Assembly (NCBI GenBank): GCA_036245525.1
Contig: BTPG01000007.1
Span: 164,127,894-164,191,893 of the forward strand
Direction of reading: 5' to 3'
DNA from: Semisulcospira habei
Lineage: Eukaryota > Mollusca > Gastropoda > Semisulcospiridae
DNA length: 64,000 bases
The notes under the pieces are model-generated. The model was not told the DNA's origin, did no database searches, and saw nothing but the letters and a program-made list of their open reading frames with translations. This document shows positions 1 through 12,111 of the stretch, in pieces. Made by a program: the position numbers and the translations under genes. Position 1 is the first letter of the stretch; every line of letters begins with the position of its first letter.

Positions 1-27
1 GCATCAAGGGAGACAACCAGAGTGGTA
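1..27. repeat. Half of a 'GGTTGTCTCC' palindrome (family F), cut by the window edge
   Basis: The first bases contain AGGGAGACAACCAGAGTGG, which matches the right arm of the perfect palindromes at 6123, 6285, 7287 and 18515. The left arm lies outside the window. Confidence 0.5.
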
Positions 28-244
28 TTTGTGTGTGTCTGTTGTGTGACTTGCTGTCTAACATCAAGAGTCTAATGATGAGATAAAAACAAAATGCACA
101 GAAACAGTCGCTTATTGCATAAGTCGGCATGAAGATTATATCCATGGTTTTCTCATACAAACTCGTAACTAACAATTTCGTGTTGTCGAGAAATACGAAA
201 AACAAATTACTTTTTTTTACTGATCAGAATATGTGATCCGAGGT

Positions 245-1540
245 TTTTGTTTTTGTTTTTTTTTTTTTTTTTTGCTACAAAGCAGTTATGAACGTTTCCT
301 GCTGAGCTACAGGTTTCAGATTTCGTCAGAAAAATGGGGGGAAAATCAAGAGGCAGCCGCATCCAAATATCTTCTTCTTCTCGAACGCCGTCACACTTGG
401 ATTTTGGCTCTCAAAATGAAATCTGTGGTCTTCTGTAGCACCTCCACAGGCCCATACAGTTTCTCTTGTAGAGTGGCGGGCTTCTGCCATATCTCCTCCC
501 TCAGCAGCTGGTGGTTCCCACAGTCCTGGAGGATGTGCTCTGTGGTCTGCTCTGCTTCTCCACAAGGCCACAGGGGAGATGGCACGAGGTGAAAGCGTCT
601 GTGCAGGTGGAAATTGAGTCGGTTGTGCCCGGTCCTCAGACGGAAGATGGTCACCTGCTCTTGTCTGGACAGCTGATGGTAACTGTCTAGGGGCCGTTGT
701 AGTGGTCTGTACACAGACTTTATGATGGTCTTCATGTCTGTAAAGCTGACTCCATTTTCGTCTTATTCTTTCTCTGCGCCCATGGCCCACTTTTGCCATT
801 CTGTCAGCTTCTTCATTGCCGTAGATGCCACAGTATGAAGGGATCCACTGCAGCACCAGTCTGGTGCACTTGATGTTTTGCAGTGGCTCTTGTAGACGTG
901 GCAGTTTGCTTGCTGTTGCTGCCTCAAGGACAGACATGGCATCAGTCAGGAAGACAATCTGGGCATCAGGGTCTGCAGTGCCACTAAGGGTGTTTGCAGC
1001 ACGGACCAGGGCTTCCACCTCAGCTCTGTAATTTGTGCAGTGAAGGCCTGTTGATACTGCCTCTGCCTGCCATTTTCCGCTTGGGTACTGAATGTACACC
1101 CCAGCCCCTCCATTCTGAACTGCATCTGTGGCTGATCCATCGGTGTATGCTCGTATCCATGCTTCCTGGGGATACTTTTCTTCGAGCACGGCCAGTGTCA
1201 GGGCTTTCTTGCTCACAGTGCTGTGCTCATCTTTGGTGGTGACGTAGGGTACCGTGGAAGAGATGGTGATGTTTTCTGGCTTACTTTCCCAGGGTGGAAG
1301 GTCACTAGCAGGATTCAGAGCCTCTACCTGCGCAGGGAGCTTTGCCTGGTGTTTTCTCTGCAGAGCTCTCGTCTCCTTCACAAAGCTTTTCAGTCTCCCT
1401 GAGGTTGGCTGTTTCATCCTGGCATTCATAGGATGGTCTTTGGAAGACTTAACCTTTGTGAACTGTATCAAGGCTTTGCAATCTCTTCTCATGCGCAGGG
1501 GTGGGATGCCTGTTGTCTCTTCCATCTTTTCAATTGGTGC
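245..1540 (-). pseudogene. Non-LTR retrotransposon 3' end with RNase H domain (Jockey/I-like), frameshifted
   Basis: Read on the minus strand, this is the C-terminal part of a LINE polyprotein. A linker is followed by an RNase H domain with all four acidic positions visible: D in YTDGSA (near 1147), E in NYRAEVEAL, D in VFLTDAMS and D in GNEEADRMAK (near 814). The frame then shifts. The usual cysteine/histidine tail of such elements (RTGHNRLNFH, then PCGEAEQTTEHILQDC) continues in another frame at 735-391. A poly-T run at 245-273 is the poly-A tail of the minus-strand element. The endonuclease and reverse transcriptase are missing, so this is a 5'-truncated dead copy. RNase H plus this tail is typical of the Jockey and I groups; I cannot choose between them. 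Confidence 0.85.
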
Positions 1541-1727
1541 GCATCCAAATATGATTTATCGCCAAAAGAGTTTCATGAGGTTGCACGCCAACATCATCGA
1601 TTTGTGATGTGTTTTTGTAACCGATGTTGTGATCTTGTCTCTCACTATATTTTTCCTTGGCCCTTGTATCGCTCAGCGAAACAGTCCTTGATCGCGGTAA
1701 GGGATACGCTACGGAATCCCGAAGTCT

Positions 1728-1988
1728 TTAACCCATTCACTACCAGTTCATGCACACGGTGCGTCTCTGCTAACACATTAAGAGCACATTGTTCCCTAGA
1801 TCACCATCCCATAATGTGGGAGTTGTCTTATACATTACAGTTTAGGAGACATCGAGATCGCCCATGATAGTTCAAGGGTGGTGCCAGAATATCTTGGCGC
1901 CTACGGGCGCCAAGCTATTCTGGCACCACCCTTAAACTATCATGGGCGACCGACATCCTGTTCTAAAGTGTTAGAGTGGATGGGTTAA
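1728..1988. mobile_element. TTAA-flanked hairpin MITE (shared ABC hairpin core)
   Basis: TTAA lies at 1728-1731 and 1985-1988. The left end reads TTAACCCATTCACTACC and the right end GAGTGGATGGGTTAA. A hairpin at about 1865-1950 carries the core GTGCCAGAATATCTTGGCGCC and its reverse complement. No coding capacity is seen. It fits a non-autonomous piggyBac-like element. Confidence 0.7.
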
Positions 1989-3184
1989 TTCAAAGCCACG
2001 GAGCCCCAGTTGACCCATGAACATGGATTTAAAGTGGTGTCAACATGAGACATAGATTCTCATGAAGCCCCGCAACTGTGTCTTTCGCTTTTGGGTCGTG
2101 TTCACTTTTTCTCGGCAGGCAAGGGGTTAATTGTTTCTCTTTCTGCTCCTCAAGGAGTATACAGTTTTCCCTTCGTGTCATCATTGCCTGACTAAGCGAA
2201 TCAGGCGACGTTCAAAGCGCCGGTGTAGCACACAGATATAATGCTTACGCCAGAACGACGTGAAACACTTTGGCGTACGTCAAAATGACCGCGGGTCTGT
2301 ATTGCGTGAGATTCAATTTGGCTTATCACTTCCCTCACGCTAAATTGACACGCCAGATTGACCCATGGTTGATCTGACGTACTGTGGGTCAGTCTGGTGT
2401 AGGTGTCATTTTGGCGTGTTACACCGGTCGTGACGGCATGTGGTAATGGCCGACTCGCGCCGAGCAGTCACGGCACGGCACGGCAGATTTTTCCCAAAAG
2501 ATATTTTTTTCCGGCCTTTCCCACCTGAGGGTGGGATTATTTCGCAATGGCCATACAATATTCCTGCTTTCTTATTTAGATTTTCAATAAAAAGCTGGCC
2601 GTGTGCTTACTGTAAAAATCAAACTTATAGCTGTCGGCGACCGGATGCCACCGGAATGAGTTTTATCCCTTGAAAAATGGCCGGCGAGCCACCAATCAGT
2701 TTATTTTCATTTGCACGCGATTAAAATCTCTCAAAATACGGGAGGAGACTAATTGAAAAAGTAGAACCTGTAGAGCAGCGACCAAGCAAAAAGACGGGCT
2801 TGTTATAGATAAAATGTTCGTTGAAAGGTCCAAATGAAAATGAAAGTGGCGCAGCTGCAGTGCGCCTGAACTGATCGGTGTTCATGTAATACTGCATAAG
2901 CAGTAGCTGCCCCCGTCCCCCATCACCCGATCCCTATTGATGTCCATTCTGACTTCGGTGCCGTGGACGTTAAACACCGAACTAATCAATCAATCAGTCT
3001 TTTAGATCAGCATTCAGACGTCATTGCTAGCCTTATCTATCTTGTGGTTTGTGAGTCATTGGGATAGACACACTGCTTGCCACCTTCGATTCGCTACGTC
3101 TGTTTCCACATAGTTACGGAGCAGGGGTGTGCTAGGCGATACGGCAATAAATATTAGCTCAGTGGCAATCGGAAAATCACTTCT
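1989..3184. other. No gene seen; diffuse inverted repeats and a SINE-like tail
   Basis: No convincing ORF or exon. At 2260-2430, CGCCAGATTGACCCATGG and related pieces recur in both orientations as a diffuse imperfect inverted repeat. At 2935-2998 the sequence ends in GTGGACGTTAAACACCGA followed by AATCAATCAATCA, which resembles the 3' tail of short retroposons seen elsewhere in the window (19.4, 38.8 and 55.5 kb). Confidence 0.4.
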
Positions 3185-3492
3185 TGTGTACAATTTCTAT
3201 ATAGCGACGCGACAGGCGGCATCGGGCCCCTCTTTTAGTTGTTAAGAATTGTTGCGATTTGTTGTGGCATACTGAAAGCCACGCTTCCTTTACAGCGGAA
3301 TCGCCGTTGAATCGCTCCGTGGGGCGATACAATTTTGTCGCCCCGCTGTCGCCTGTAGCACTGCAATCGCCCCGCGTCGCGGAATGGAAACCCATTCTTT
3401 ATTTCTGTGTTCTCGATTTGTGTCGCTGTCGCCATTGTTTTAATTTTGCGTTGCTGGCGAACTGCTGTTGCGTCGCTATATGGAAACACTAC
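3185..3492. repeat. Dispersed repeat with ends in TATAGCGACGCGAC (copy 1 of 3)
   Basis: The left end TATATAGCGACGCGAC is mirrored at the right end by GCGTCGCTATATGGAAAC. Related sequence occurs at about 13885-14102 and 18060-18440, each with 'GTCGCTGTCGCC' stretches and a terminal 'GTTTCCATATAGCG' motif. It is probably a DNA-transposon MITE of about 300 bp; the superfamily is not clear. Confidence 0.5.
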
Positions 3493-3599
3493 TTGACGCT
3501 GAATTTAGTTTTAGCGAAAGGAGGGAGACACGCATGAGTGACAAACCCCGAGCTTTGAGTGGAAGGCGACACTGTTTTGACAGTAACTAATTTTTGCCC

Positions 3600-3745
3600 T
3601 GATATAATACAACATCAGATATTCACCATGACAGTTCAAGGGTGGTGCCAGAATAGCTTGGCGCCTAGAGGCGCCAAGCTATTCTGGCACCACCCTTGAA
3701 CTATCATGGTTCATTTATCTCTTAGACTGATATTATCTCCTTTAT
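3600..3745. mobile_element. ABC-core hairpin element, ends diverged
   Basis: A near-perfect hairpin at about 3628-3708 has arms GGTGGTGCCAGAATAGCTTG and its complement, with loop sequence GCGCCTAGAGGCGC. The outer TTAA ends typical of the family cannot be placed. Confidence 0.65.
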
Positions 3746-3759
3746 ACATGTTCTTACTA

Positions 3760-3894
3760 TACTCAGCGCTGGACAGACGAACAGTTAGATCCCCCCAGTA
3801 AAAATGTAGCTTAGCTAAAATGTAAAAATGTAGCTAAATGTAGCTTAGCCCAGGGGGCAGGGGATCTAACTGTTCGTCTGTCCAGCGCTGAGTA
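3760..3894. repeat. Palindrome with 35-bp arms (family I)
   Basis: The left arm begins TACTCAGCGCTGGACAGACG and runs to GATCCCC. The right arm is its reverse complement and ends at 3894 with CCAGCGCTGAGTA. The roughly 60 bp between them includes the short repeat AAATGTAGCTTAG. It is a single copy in this window apart from a fragment of the inner part at about 4430. Confidence 0.7.
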
Positions 3895-4883
3895 ATTCCC
3901 CTTCGTTTGTTGTACAATTCTGCCAGCGCTAGCCTCTCCTATCTGGTTTGTGAGATGTTCTTACTATGTCTTACAATAATGCTGTACAGAAGGGATAAAC
4001 GTATTATGCTGCAAAATGAAAGATTGTTCTGGTCTTATCCTCCTTTGCACGTAGGGGAGTTCCATCCATGCGCACAATGAGCAGTAGCTGAAAACGTCCG
4101 TTAAGTGTCTGCCTACACACTTGTGAAAAAGGGAAGTTTAGAAGGTGTTAGTTGAGGCAACACGACCTGAGGAACCGTTGTATCGGCAGACTTTTAGCAA
4201 ACAAATCCAGCCCTGGAGTAGATGGCATTAAGTCTGCAGAGGATGAAGTCGACGTGGGGGAAATGCACTGCGTCTTACGCCTCTGGGTGATATGAACTGT
4301 CATAATCGGTTTATCTCCAAAACTGGTATTAAGTCTTATTGAGGACAGTTGCTAAATATGTGAATTTTGACGGCTCTGTGTAGGCACTGAGCTTTCATTC
4401 CGGTGTCATGACGAGTAAAGAGTACTCGCAAATGTAGCTTAGCCCAGGGCTGTGCGAACATCTCATATACGCCCTTAAAACGCAGAATGAGTTGTTGGGA
4501 AAATTGACATATATGGTGAATTGAAAGCGACGCTTTTTTTGCAAACATTTTCGTGAAAAAGATTATTAAGACTAGACGTGTTTTCTGTGGGCTTAGTTTG
4601 TTTCAGTAAGATTATTTATTCAGTTATTAATTTATTTATTTATTTAGACAGCAGCGAAACATTTCACGCCGGCATTCTTTTCCCTGCACTGACCACCTAA
4701 GGGTAGTGACGTATTTTGTCTCTTGTGAAAATCAGCACGGGCCAGTCTTTGAGTGGGAGGTATGATGCAATTTGGTCATGTGATTATATATTCAGCAGAC
4801 CCTTTGTTGGCCCGCGATGGAGATGACCGCAAATGTCGCACACCCTTCACTTTCATAACATTCTCCAAGTCAGCTTCTGTCTC

Positions 4884-4948
4884 CAAGAGGCATAGATTCT
4901 AATGAGTTCCTGCAACTGCAGGAGCTCATGAAAATCTATGCCTCTTGC
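4884..4948. repeat. Family D hairpin core ('AAGAGGCATAGAT')
   Basis: CAAGAGGCATAGATTCTAAT and its complement ATCTATGCCTCTTGC flank a centre of CCTGCAACTGCAGG. This is the hairpin found in the TTAA-flanked family D, here without recognisable outer ends. The rest of 3895-5090 holds no gene; a short reverse-transcriptase-like relic is noted near 4190. Confidence 0.65.
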
Positions 4949-5093
4949 TGACACGGACCTGTGGCGATGACATCCTCAGATGCAGGATTTCGTCAGGGGC
5001 TGGCTCTTTAGCTCTCAGACCCTAAACTGTGGAAACAGAAAGTAGGGTGAAAAAAGCCTGCAGCTTGTTCCCAACACGCAATATTAACTCTTT

Positions 5094-5243
5094 GACTGCC
5101 GAGAAAACGTGAACACGATCCAACTGCAAGAGGCATAGATCCTCATGAGCCCCCGCAGTTGCGGGGGCTCATGAGGATCTATGGCTTTTGCTGACACCAC
5201 TTTGTATCCACGTTCCTTTGATGTTCCTTTGATGTTGAATTAA
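5094..5243. mobile_element. Family D TTAA hairpin MITE
   Basis: It starts TTAACTCTTTGACTGCCGAG. The hairpin with CATAGATCCTCATGAGCC arms and a CCCCGCAGTTGCGGGG centre lies at 5128-5195. The right side reaches TTAA at 5240, but the usual right terminus is not intact. Confidence 0.65.
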
Positions 5244-5349
5244 CAAAGATTTAAAAAAAAAGAATCTGAGTGCTTTTAGCTTCCACCGCCATGCTGCACA
5301 CGTTTTAAAATCGTATGGTTTAAAAAGCATTACGAAAAATCGCGGTGGT

Positions 5350-5960
5350 GTTGGAGGGGGGGGGGGGGGGGGGGGGTTGGTAAACCTTATGCCCCACAGT
5401 TGACCCTAGTAGTGGAATTTCCAACGCTCATATAAAATTTATGCTCTCACGTGACCATCGGCGTGAAACGCTTTTAACAGGTCAATGTTTTCACACACAG
5501 TGGCATAGGAACCTGGGGGGACCCCTCCACACCGCGACACTAGAAAATGGTTGGGGGGGGGGGGGTTGGGTGGGTAGAGTTTCACCTGCTCCTCCCACCC
5601 CCCAATAATTTAGGAAAAGATTTAATGAAAGCTGGAAAGTAACATGTCCTTCTCCCAATCAAAATATCTTCAAAGGCGGGGGAGGGGGGGGGGGGAGTAG
5701 AGTTTCCCCTGCTCCCCCAACCAATAATTTAGGAAAACAATGCTCCTTCTCCCAATCAAAATATCTTCAAAGGATACTGTGGCGTGAAAAGGGGATTTGG
5801 AACCTGAGTGAAAGTGAAAGATATGGGGGTGGGCGGTGGGCGGTGGGCGGAGGGTGGTGGCGGAGATTGGGGAGCTCAGAAGGAGGGGGGGGGGGGGGAT
5901 ATGAAGACAGGACTGGCTGGGGCAGGTGGAGGTGGGAGGGAGGGGGGGGGGGGAGATCAG
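5350..5960. repeat. Poly-G tracts and a tandem duplication
   Basis: Long G runs lie at about 5357, 5551, 5681, 5886 and 5942. About 115 bp ending in CCAATCAAAATATCTTCAAA is present twice (5585-5680 and 5715-5775, the second shortened), each after TAGAGTTTC(A/C)CCTGCTCC. No gene is seen; ORFs here translate only to glycine-rich low-complexity peptide. Confidence 0.6.
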
Positions 5961-6122
5961 AGTGGAGAGGGTACTTATTTTTTATTCCCCAAAACGCCGC
6001 TAAAAGGAGTTCGGCGGTATCGACGTTTTACAAGGGGCTGACAAGACTAGCGTGCCACTTGCAATTTTTCCACAGGAAATTGGGGTGGCCAGATTCAGGC
6101 GTGAGAGTGCCGTCTTCCGACC

Positions 6123-6192
6123 AACACTGGTTGTCTCCCTCGATTCGCTTCCGCTGATCAGCGGTAGCGAGTCGAGGGAGACAACCACTGTG
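6123..6192. repeat. Family F palindrome, copy 1
   Basis: The arms CACTGGTTGTCTCCCTCGAT and their reverse complement meet at CCGCTGATCAGCGG. It is about 68 bp with only a few mismatches. No TTAA target site is seen. Confidence 0.75.
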
Positions 6193-6284
6193 CGTCCGAC
6201 CATATGAATTGCACGACAGCGTAAACCCCGAACATCGGTGCAGCAACAGTGGCTTCGCATGGTTTACGTGTACGCTCTCTTATG

Positions 6285-6355
6285 TCACACTGGTTGTCTC
6301 CGTCGGTTCGCTAACGCTTATTAGCGGTAGCGAATCGAGGGAGACAACCAGTGTG
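6285..6355. repeat. Family F palindrome, copy 2
   Basis: It has the same sequence class as copy 1 (CACACTGGTTGTCTCC ... GGAGACAACCAGTGTG) with centre CGCTTATTAGCGG. It lies only about 95 bp from copy 1 in the same layout. Confidence 0.75.
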
Positions 6356-7286
6356 ATCGCAGGCACTGAAGCTGCGCTTGTGTAGTAGCTTTCGCGCGGT
6401 TCACGCTCTCGCTTCAAGTGCAACTCGGTTGCGGCGCAGGTCGGGTACTGCCTAGTACACAGGCTTGCAGATGCCCGGTTACGATCTCTCGTGCCACAGC
6501 GTCAAACCTTGTGTGGTGGCTTGCATGCAACTATGCCCCGGCAGCGAAGACGGTGTAGACCTGTACGTGTATCATTCCGTGACTGGCGGTCCACCGCATA
6601 GTATTTGTTTTATACTCATTCATGTATCAGGACGGTCAGCACAGCCGCAATGTTGCAACTGAATGCAATAGTTCAGTTCAGTACTGTTAAATCACGGACC
6701 AAACAATAACATACTTGGTCCAAGGTTAAATGATCTCTGCGCTGCGAAAGGTCCACGCGCGCTCCACACAACTCTGCTAAGGCGAGCGGGTGCCCTTGAC
6801 TCTCTGTTCCTGGAAATGTTTTTTTTTCAGGGTTATCACTAAGTTTGATCTGCTTGTTCGTAGGCCCTGTATGATTTCTGCCTTGCCAACAAGGGTGTCT
6901 GTTCGACCTTTGTATTGGACTCGAAAATTAATGTAATATATGTAAAAAATCAACAAAGAGGGAAACGATAAAGACAAAACAGTAGACGGGTTTTTCCCCT
7001 TTCTTCATCCCAGCATATCTGTGTGTGCAGGGGATTTGCCTGTTCACTATCCCGTTGTGACCTGCGACTGTGTCATCAGAATGTTCAGCTGCATTGGACA
7101 GTGCTTTGTGAGAAACCTCCGACTGTGACATGTACAGCTGACGACACCGGAACTGGCTGCCATTAGAAACCAGAACTCGTGCATGGTGACACTATAGCGG
7201 ACACGCAGGAAGAAACACAACCAGAGGTAAACTATACGCATCACCTGAGGCCAGGGTTGCTGGATAAAGTATTCATATTAGTGTGC

Positions 7287-7359
7287 CACACTGGTTGTCT
7301 CCTTAGATTTGCTACCGCTGAAGAAGCGGTAGCGAATTGAGGGAGACAACCAGTGTGAT
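7287..7359. repeat. Family F palindrome, copy 3
   Basis: CACACTGGTTGTCTCC opens it and GGAGACAACCAGTGTG closes it, with centre CCGCTGAAGAAGCGG. It lies about 390 bp upstream of the transporter start codon. Confidence 0.75.
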
Positions 7360-7747
7360 TAGGCTAGGGGGATATAATCCATTCAACGCTTTGTCAAATT
7401 CACAACAAATGTAGATGGACAAGGCTTGCAGTGCCTGAAAAATAATAAGTGACGAGGAGAGTCATGTACTATTACTTTGTGCTTTGTCATTTTTCGCCAC
7501 TACTAAGAGACACCGGCATAGTAGTGTCTTTGGAGACACTGTATGTACTGTTTATTTGCGTATCGAAACGTCCCTCGGACCAGCCGGTTGCACCTCGCCA
7601 ATATTCTTGTCAGTTAGTTAGCTTTCTTGCCTGCTTCCTTGCTTCTTGTTTGTTTGATTTGTACTTTCTTCTCCTCTCTGCTGTGTTGGCCCAGTTTCAT
7701 TTCATGGATGCTTGACGTCTGCAGGCAGGAGACACTACGCGGTGAGA

Positions 7748-10700
7748 ATGGCCAACGTATGTGAGAAGCGCAGCGCGGCCCTGCTGTGGACGTTACTGGA
7801 GTGCGTATTCTTCTCCGGCGTGGTGCTGGGCTGGTCCTGGCTGGCCCTTATCTTCCGCTCGGACGGCTACTTCAGTTGCAACGTCACGGTCAGCCTGCCC
7901 TCGTCACCACCCCTCACACAGCCGCCCAGTGGCGGGGCACACAGGGGCAGGAAGAACTGTCGGCCAAACGTCCACTCGCGGTCAGCGCGCCAGGCCGGCA
8001 ACGACAGCTTGGGGCTATTCACCACACATATCCACGTCATTCCTTTCCCTACAGTCTCCGGCGTCGAGCAGTTCGTCACCTCATCGCCTTCCACAGTTTC
8101 CGGCGTTAAGCAGTTTTTCACCTCACTGCCCGTCCAAACCCCACCCGCCTTGGACACAACCTCGCAGCGTTCCGTGTCGGCCTTTCTTCCAACCTCCACG
8201 CTGTCCATCATCACCTCCTTGCCAATCACCAGGACGCCGCACTCCATCCACCACACCTCTACACTTTCCAAAGCCGCACCCCACGGGTCGGGCGGGTTGT
8301 TGGGGGTCACTGCCCAGACCACAGGGGTGACCACCAGCAACCCGCCCGACCCGTGGGATGGGTCTAGCGTGGATTGTGTGGAGCAGCGGGAGACGCTACG
8401 CACCCTGTTTGCCATCGTGGCCGTGTTACGGGACGTGCTGGTGCTGCCCATAGGCGCGTTCTTCGACAAGTACGGCACCACGCGAACACGCCTCCTCACT
8501 GTGTAAGTAGTCAGTAGACGATAAATCACAAATAGACCCGCCTTCCAAATTTGCTCGTGTTTCAGCGAAGACAGTAGATTAAAAGCACGGACAAACATGC
8601 GATATGGCGTGTTTGTCCGTGCTTTCAGTCCACTGTTTGAAATCGTTGAAACACGTGCAGTTTCGAGCTACTTCTGATCTTCAAACGTCTATTAAAATAC
8701 ATTGCCGTTGCCTTACATAGCTGTGTTTAAAGTGCATGTGAACCATTTTGATTTGCAGATTGGTGTTTGCCATCGGTACACTCATGACGACCTTCGTCAG
8801 CGATAGTAAGTTACCAACTATTGTTTTATTTTGAACGTTTGAATTTGCGTTGTTTTTGTTATTGTTTTGAATCTGTTTTGAACCTGTCTTGGTCTATTCT
8901 TGTCTTGTCATTGTTTTTGTCTTGCCTTGGTCTTGTCTTGTCTTGGTTTTGTCTTTGTCTTCGTAGTGTCTTTGTCTTGTCTTCGTCTTGCCTTTGTCTT
9001 TATCTTGCCTAGCCTTGTGAGAACTAAGTCTTTTGGCGAGAGGTCTGTCTCATACCAAGGATCATTTCTCTGGAATAAACTCCCACAGTCCCTCAGATAT
9101 GTTGAACCAGCGAATAGTTTCCGGCAGTCTTTAAAGACACATGTGCATTCACCGTTATAATTATTTTATTTTTGTTTTTGGTGCTGCTGTCAGCGAGAGC
9201 TGCCTAGTGTATCTGTTATTAGTTTTATGGTACACGTATATCTTTGGTGTGTGTGAGCATTTCTTGTTGGTGTGTTTTTTCTGCTAAGTTTATTTTCCCT
9301 GTATATCTTGTTGCGTGAGTGTGTATGTTAGGGCATATATATGTGCTGTAGGATGCAAGGTCTGTGTATGTTAGTATGTCATTTGTACGGCGCCTAGAGC
9401 TTTTCTATCAAAAGTATAGGCGCCTTAAAAATATACATTATTATTATTATTAGCCTTGTCTGTAGCATTGTCATTGTCTTTGCTTCGGCTTTGTCTTGCT
9501 TTGTCCTGTGCTCGTCTTGTCCTTGATGTGATATGTCTTGTCTTAGTGTTTGTCTTGTTGTTGAATTGTATTGTTCTGGTCTCTGTTTGTCTTGTATTAT
9601 TGTGTATCATATTGCACAACGCACACGTGACGGTTATCTTGTAAATGTTGTGGTGGTTGTGCAGGCGTGCCGTGGTTGATGTTGCCGGCGTTGTCCCTGA
9701 CGGGGGTCGCGGGCACGGCCGTATTGCTGACCAACCTACAGATCGCCAACCTCTTTGGACGCCACCGCCATCTGGTCCTGGCGCTGTACTGTGGCTGCAC
9801 ACTGTCCTCGGGACTCATCACCTACATGATGCAGGTGGGTATGTTTGACTAATCCACTATGGGATTTTATTTTATATACATTGTATTTGTGTGTGTGCGT
9901 GTCCTAGGCAAACCCAGACCAAATGGTGACAGCCAAGCGTGTAAAAAGCTAAGAAAATCTCAGCAAAGAAAGAAATACGCTTGGAACGGACAAGTACATC
10001 ACAGTTGACCTTCTTAGGCGTATATCTTTCTTTGTTATGATTTTTGGGATCACGTGCGAAGCAAAAGTGAGTCTATGTGTTGGGCCAGTGGTCGTCCGTC
10101 CGTCGTCCGTGGTAAACTTTAACTTTGGCATTTTCTCGAAGACTATTCAAGCCTTATTTTTCAAGCTTGGCTCAAGGATACTTTGTGGTAAGACCTTTCT
10201 ACACATACCAATTTGAGTCACCTCTCACAAAGGTTAAGGTCACAGGGGATCAGGAAATAGGTCAAAAATAGCTATATTTTTTACATAATTATTTTTTTTT
10301 CACAAATACTATTCACAACTTCAAACCCAAAATTCGTACAAAGATACCTGATAGTAAGACCTTTCTATACGTACAAATTTGGTTGATCCCTCAGAAAGGT
10401 CAAGGGTTACAAGAGCTCAGGAAATAGGTGAAAAATAGCCATATTTTGACAAAAGATGTTTTTTTCTCAAATATTATTCACAACTTTAAACCCAAACTTG
10501 GTACAGAGATACCTGATCTATGCATACTAATTTGGATGACCCCTCAGAAAGGTCAAGGGTCACAAGGGCTCAGGAAATAGGTCTGATATAGCCATATTTT
10601 GACAAAATATGTTTTTTCTCAAATACTATTCACAACTTAAAACCCAAATTTGGTACAGAGATACCTAATGATAAGACCTATCTATGCATACTAATTTGGA

Positions 10701-12014
10701 TGATCCACTGGAAAGGTCAAGGGTCACAAGAGGCTGGCAAATGTGTGTAAAATGCTGATTTTTTTTATAAAATTGTAGGTATTCCAAAATTTTTGTAAAT
10801 TTTTCAACCAAATTTGGTACAAAGATATCTAATGATAAGATCTTCCTCTGCATATTAATTTAGTCGACTCATGACAAAGCTCAAGGGTCACGGGGGTTGA
10901 CAGATGTGTGAAAAGTGCTAACATTTTCAGGAAACATGGATTTTGCTGCTGCAGAAGCCAGCCCTTGTCACAAAGGTCACACATATGTAATTCGGTCATA
11001 CACGTGTGCCATAATGGCTTTGCCGTTCTTGTTTTTTTTTTTTTTTTGACACTCTGGCTCGATCGATATGGAACAAGATGTATTGTGGACAGACCCTTTG
11101 GAATGTGATAGAATTCTTTGTCGCACATGCCAGTGCCGTTTGCGGGAATACTGCCTGGGAGACAGAACCATTCCGGGAGTACGCCACAAGTAAACTTCTA
11201 TTCAAATGAGATACTTTAGCGTCTCATTTGAATAGAAGTGTACTTGTCGTATACTCTCCGAGTGGGTCGGTCTGAAGAGCAGTCCTGCAAACGGTACGGG
11301 TAATGATTACCTTATAACCGTACCTTACAGCTGTCGCACGCCACTAACGTGAACGTGCAGACGTCCTTCATGTTCCTGACGATTGGGCTCGTACCCCTCC
11401 TGGTGTCCACGGTGGCCTTCCTGCCCAAGACGCGCGTGCCGTGGCCGCTCCCAGCCAACTACGGCAAGCGCCGCAACCAGTCGCTGGACGAGAACATGCT
11501 GCGTAAGCAGAGGGCCTGGCAGCGCCGCCTGTCGGGTAATGCGGGACGTAGTGACGTCGTACTGGACGTAACGTAATGACGTTGTCCGTGGGCTTGTCAG
11601 TCGTCGTGCGGATCAGTGGCTGTCAGTACTGTCCACGTCGCTTCCTGTCCGTCGCCACGCTTTTGTCCTCGCCAGTGTCTTGACCTCTGCCCTTGACCTT
11701 AACCCCGTCATTGCCACTGATCGTACATTGTACGTCTGAAATGTGTGTAAATTCAACGTGATACAGCTCCAGTCGTCCCATGAACAATGCATACGAAGTG
11801 GTTTCAGCAAGAGGCATAGATCCTCATGAGCCCCCGCAATTGCTGGGTCTCCTGAGGATCTGTACCTCTTGCAGTAGTGTCTTGTCCATTTTTCTTTTTC
11901 GGCGGTGAAGGGGTTAAGGGTATTGGTGTATTGTAAAAGATGGTGGTAGCGTCTAGATTTCAGGGTTTCATTCGCTTGAAAAAATGGAGGGGTGGGGCGT
12001 GAGGGTGTAATTGG

Positions 12015-12111
<97 letters not shown>

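Noticed and set aside
4187..4240. LANKSSPGVDGIKS, a reverse-transcriptase-like motif
   Set aside because: Only about 14 residues are recognisable before stops and no flanking RT motifs are found. Perhaps a LINE relic, but too short to annotate.
7867..8598. 243-codon minus-strand ORF opposite transporter exon 1
   Set aside because: It is a shadow of GC-rich coding sequence; the plus strand carries the SLC43-type protein with matching splice phases.
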